From Pigoraptor vietnamica (taxonomy: Eukaryota; Opisthokonta; Filasterea), in contig CALSCQ010001802.1 in NCBI GenBank assembly GCA_943704525.1, positions 1-10,305 of the forward strand: a stretch of DNA of 10,305 nucleotides, read 5' to 3'. Of this stretch, positions 8,242 to 10,305 are shown piece after piece; the first letter of the stretch is position 1; each line of letters starts with the position of its first letter. The notes below the pieces were generated by a model. It did not search any database, was not told where the DNA came from, and worked only from the letters and a program-made list of their open reading frames with translations. The translations under genes and the position numbers were made by a program.

Positions 8242-8261
8242 AGGTGACAGCACCGCTCGTC
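8242..8261 (+). repeat. 20-base direct repeat, copy 1
   Basis: AGGTGACAGCACCGCTCGTC matches the segment at 9025-9044 at 18 of 20 positions. Flanking bases are not similar. It may be a shared cis-element or a remnant of a local duplication. Confidence 0.5.
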
Positions 8262-8821
8262 AGAAGGCATACAGCAAGCCACATTAGCTCATAAACGCCC
8301 ACAAACTACCGCCCACGTATAGCACACCAAACCACAGCCACTCGCTCAGAGCACTGCACGCTCATACACACACGCGCATGCATAAGCCCAAAAACACAGC
8401 GACCGCTGCACGTGACAGAGTGCGGTTGGCGAGCCCAACAGTCGAACGAAGACGCGACTCCCGCACGGAAGGAGTGTCAAATCGGACACAAACTGCGGTT
8501 GCGGATAGCCACAGAAGAGGCGTTTGCCTGTCACCGACAGCGGCGTGCACACCCTGCGGTGGGAAGCAGGTGCCGAGTGGTTGCAACCCTCAAGAATGTA
8601 TGGTGCGGTTTTCGGTGGTTTTTTTGATTAGCCACAAATTCCAAAACTACTTTTATGCTCATACTGAACCTTGAGACATAGTTTTCAGCATTATTTAAAC
8701 TGTGTTACACGTTCTAAAGAGGTTATACCTAATGAAAATACATATGCGATGCGTTGGGAATAAGATCTAGCTATGAGCCTTCTTGCGCGATATTATTACA
8801 TGTACTTTGTGTGGCTATTCG

Positions 8822-8865
8822 CACGCACAACACACACACACACACAACACACACACACACACACC
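8822..8865. repeat. CA microsatellite
   Basis: A CA dinucleotide tract is interrupted by CAA variants at about 8829 and 8846. It explains the Thr-His open frames that overlap it. Confidence 0.9.
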
Positions 8866-9024
8866 CGCCCTCTCCACCAACTTTTCCCTTGCGGCTTTTG
8901 CGGCGGCAAATTCCTCCGTCCGTTCCTTCGCCGACACTTTAAACCCCGTGCGGTTGCGCGTGCGCTGGAATGCGTGCGACTTTGAACCCGGCAAAGCCCA
9001 CACACGGGGGTTACTAGCGCCGGC

Positions 9025-9044
9025 AGGTGACAGCGCCTCTCGTC
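9025..9044 (+). repeat. 20-base direct repeat, copy 2
   Basis: AGGTGACAGCGCCTCTCGTC is the partner of 8242-8261, in the same orientation, 783 bp away, with two mismatches. Confidence 0.5.
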
Positions 9045-9206
9045 GCACAATTTTGCTGCAATCCAACCCACAAATCCGAATTCCAATGAACCGCACATTC
9101 CAGTCTGAGCGCGCCGTCAGCACACTGTCTCTATTCCTGTCCACTTGCGGGCCGTCGGGGCCCGAGTCGCTGCCGGCATTCGACAGCGGCTTAACCCGAA
9201 TTCCAC

Positions 9207-9303
9207 GTGTGTGCGCGCATGTGTTGTGTGCGTGTGTTGTGCGTGTGTGTATGCGCTTCTGTGCATGAGCATGTGTGTGTGTGTGTGTACTGCGTGTGTG
9301 TGG
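9207..9303. repeat. TG-rich tract with a (TG)n core
   Basis: The tract is imperfect TG-rich sequence with a purer TG run at about 9271-9288. It lies roughly 330 bases upstream of copy B. Alternating purine-pyrimidine DNA of this type can adopt Z-form, but no function is shown. Confidence 0.85.
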
Positions 9304-9529
9304 TACTGAGTGACTGAGTGAGTTGGTATGTGCACGCAGGTGTCCCTGGTGTGTCAGGGTGCGTGCGTGTGTAGGGTGCGTGGCTATCGCGACGGCATTC
9401 CACTCTAGCAACGGAATGCGCCCTTTCCGACGCTTTGCCGCAACATTCGTGCGACACACATTCTTCGGCGAAAAGATGCCCACCGACATCCCTCTCAGGA
9501 TGCGTCCCGCACGCCTGCGGATCGCCATC

Positions 9530-9537
9530 TATATAAG
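9530..9537 (+). promoter_or_regulatory. TATA box of glycosidase-like copy B
   Basis: TATATAAG stands 106 bases upstream of the ATG at 9636. With initiation about 30 bases downstream, the 5' leader would be roughly 70 bases. An upstream in-frame ATG at 9573 could lie within that leader, but homology to copy A favours 9636. Confidence 0.75.
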
Positions 9538-9635
9538 AGCAACGTCGCTTCTCTCCTCGAACTCCAGCAACCGTGCCGCTTCAACACGACTCCAGCGCAG
9601 TGAACCGCTTCAGCTCACTCGCACAAGACTCCAAG

Positions 9636-10240
9636 ATGAAGGCCGCCTGTGTCGCGCTGGCCCTCCTGGGCCTTGCGCTTGCCGCCTCAGCCGCCCCCAC
9701 AAGTTCGCGAGTGATGCCCGACGCGAACGGCCGCGGCATGTGGGTGTGGGGCCAGTGGCCCGCCCCTCTCTCCGACCCGACCAAGGCCGACGCCTTCTTC
9801 AAGCAGCTCGTCTCCCCCTTCGGCGTTCCCCAGTGGAAGATCAACCGCATCTACATGGAGTTTGGCCGCAGCAACCTTATCAGCGACGCCGCGCGCATCC
9901 GCCAGTTCATCGCCAAGGCCCACTCGTACGGCATTGCGGTCGAGAACCTCGACGGGAACGCCGAGTGGACGTACACGGCGCAGAAGTCGATTCCGAAGGC
10001 GATCTGCGACGAGAACGTGAAGTTCAACGCGGGTGCGACGAGCGCGGACCAGCGCCTGGACGGACTTCACTTTGTGAGTGTCGCTTGTGTGGCATGTGTG
10101 ATGACTTGTGCGTGAATGTGTGTGATGCGTGCTTACTCTTCTCTCCATTTCTTTGGTAGGACATCGAGCCCCATACGCTTGGTGACATTTGGCGTCAGAA
10201 CGTCGCCGGTGGCAAGGACAACTACAACAACGAGCTCGAG
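9636..10240 (+). CDS. secreted TIM-barrel glycoside-hydrolase-like protein, copy B (partial)
   Basis: This is the second copy of the protein at 6465-7880, in divergent orientation. Exon 1 is 9636-10073, exactly the length of copy A exon 1 (438 bp), and exon 2 is 10160-10240 (81 bp). Intron 1 is 86 bp. Intron 2 starts at 10241 (GTGTGT) and is still running at the window edge, so the rest of the gene is missing. The start at 9636 is chosen because it gives a proper signal peptide (MKAACVALALLGLALAASAA) aligned with copy A; the upstream ATG at 9573 would add 21 residues ahead of it. Residues 1-26 are only half identical to copy A. From Met27 on, 117 of 120 exon 1 residues are the same (changes Lys31Asn, Asp79Ser, Gln129Lys), and exon 2 is identical in protein. 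The LDGNAEW and DGLHFDIEPH motifs, with the candidate acidic pair Asp147/Glu149, are intact. It is presumably secreted with the same activity as copy A. Confidence 0.9.
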
Positions 10241-10305
10241 GTGTGTGTGTGAGAGCTGTGTGTGTATTACTTTCACTCGTATTTTTCTTTCTTGTGCTTA
10301 CGCTG

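Larger units (their letters stand above)
7881..9635. other. head-to-head intergenic region between the two glycosidase-like genes
   Basis: This 1755-bp region separates two divergent start codons. Each side has its own TATA-like box (7953-7960 minus; 9530-9537 plus). Between them lie a CA microsatellite (8822-8865), a TG-rich tract (9207-9303), and a 20-base direct repeat (8242-8261 and 9025-9044). The leaders next to the two genes show no similarity to each other, although the genes are nearly identical. AT-rich sequence occupies about 8610-8810. Several open frames of 60-240 codons here are rich in Thr-His or Val-Cys because they translate the dinucleotide repeats; I do not accept any as genes. 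Confidence 0.65.

Noticed and set aside
8815-9528. Thr-His-rich 237-codon open frame on the minus strand
   Set aside because: It is a translation of CA/TG microsatellites, with no conserved-looking segment.
9573-9635. Upstream in-frame ATG for copy B
   Set aside because: It would add 21 polar residues before a clear signal peptide and is absent from copy A, so 9636 is the better start.
9323-10159. 278-codon open frame on the plus strand over copy B
   Set aside because: It is a different frame from the one giving signal peptide, GRGMWVWGQWP and DGLHF, and it ignores the 5' splice site at 10074. Its apparent similarity to a frame over copy A only reflects the DNA duplication.
7209-10305. Inverted repeat as a transposon with terminal repeats
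   Set aside because: The arms are gene bodies containing exons and introns, with no transposase, target-site duplication or short terminal repeat visible. Paralogous duplication explains them.

Overview
The window comes from the nuclear genome of a eukaryote, most likely a unicellular protist with compact genes. The coding DNA is GC-rich. Introns are short (about 85 to 430 bp) and spliceosomal, with GT-AG ends. Intergenic DNA is more AT-rich or carries CA/TG microsatellites. Nothing looks bacterial: no operons and no Shine-Dalgarno spacing. I cannot name the species from sequence alone.

Layout from left to right: (1) the last 36 codons of an alpha-tubulin gene (+); (2) about 0.8 kb of noncoding DNA; (3) an intronless 299-aa protein of unknown function with a possible PH-like core (+); (4) a convergent intergenic region with a small perfect hairpin; (5) a four-exon gene on the minus strand encoding an SPF45/RBM17-type splicing factor (N-terminal MSLY, arginine-serine repeats, G-patch, C-terminal UHM-type RRM); (6) a 365-bp divergent promoter region; (7) a five-exon ABHD6-like alpha/beta hydrolase (+), with an N-terminal membrane anchor, a Ser-Asp-His triad, and a degenerate minisatellite in its third intron; (8) a four-exon gene on the minus strand for a secreted, TIM-barrel glycoside-hydrolase-like protein; (9) a 1.76-kb head-to-head intergenic region with two TATA boxes, microsatellites and short direct repeats; (10) the first two exons of a second, nearly identical copy of gene 8 on the plus strand, running off the right edge.

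The exon structures were built by reading splice sites in phase and checking that protein motifs continue across each junction. Both conserved genes (SPF45 and ABHD6-like) assemble into full-length proteins without any break.

The most striking feature is the divergent pair of secreted glycosidase-like genes. They form a large inverted repeat of about 0.59 kb per visible arm. Mature-protein exons and introns are almost identical between the copies, while promoters, 5' leaders and signal peptides have diverged. The change is abrupt at codon 27. This pattern suggests gene conversion between inverted paralogs with independent upstream regions, or duplication with promoter/signal replacement. The tubulin, SPF45 and hydrolase genes look like ordinary housekeeping neighbours, not members of a common system.
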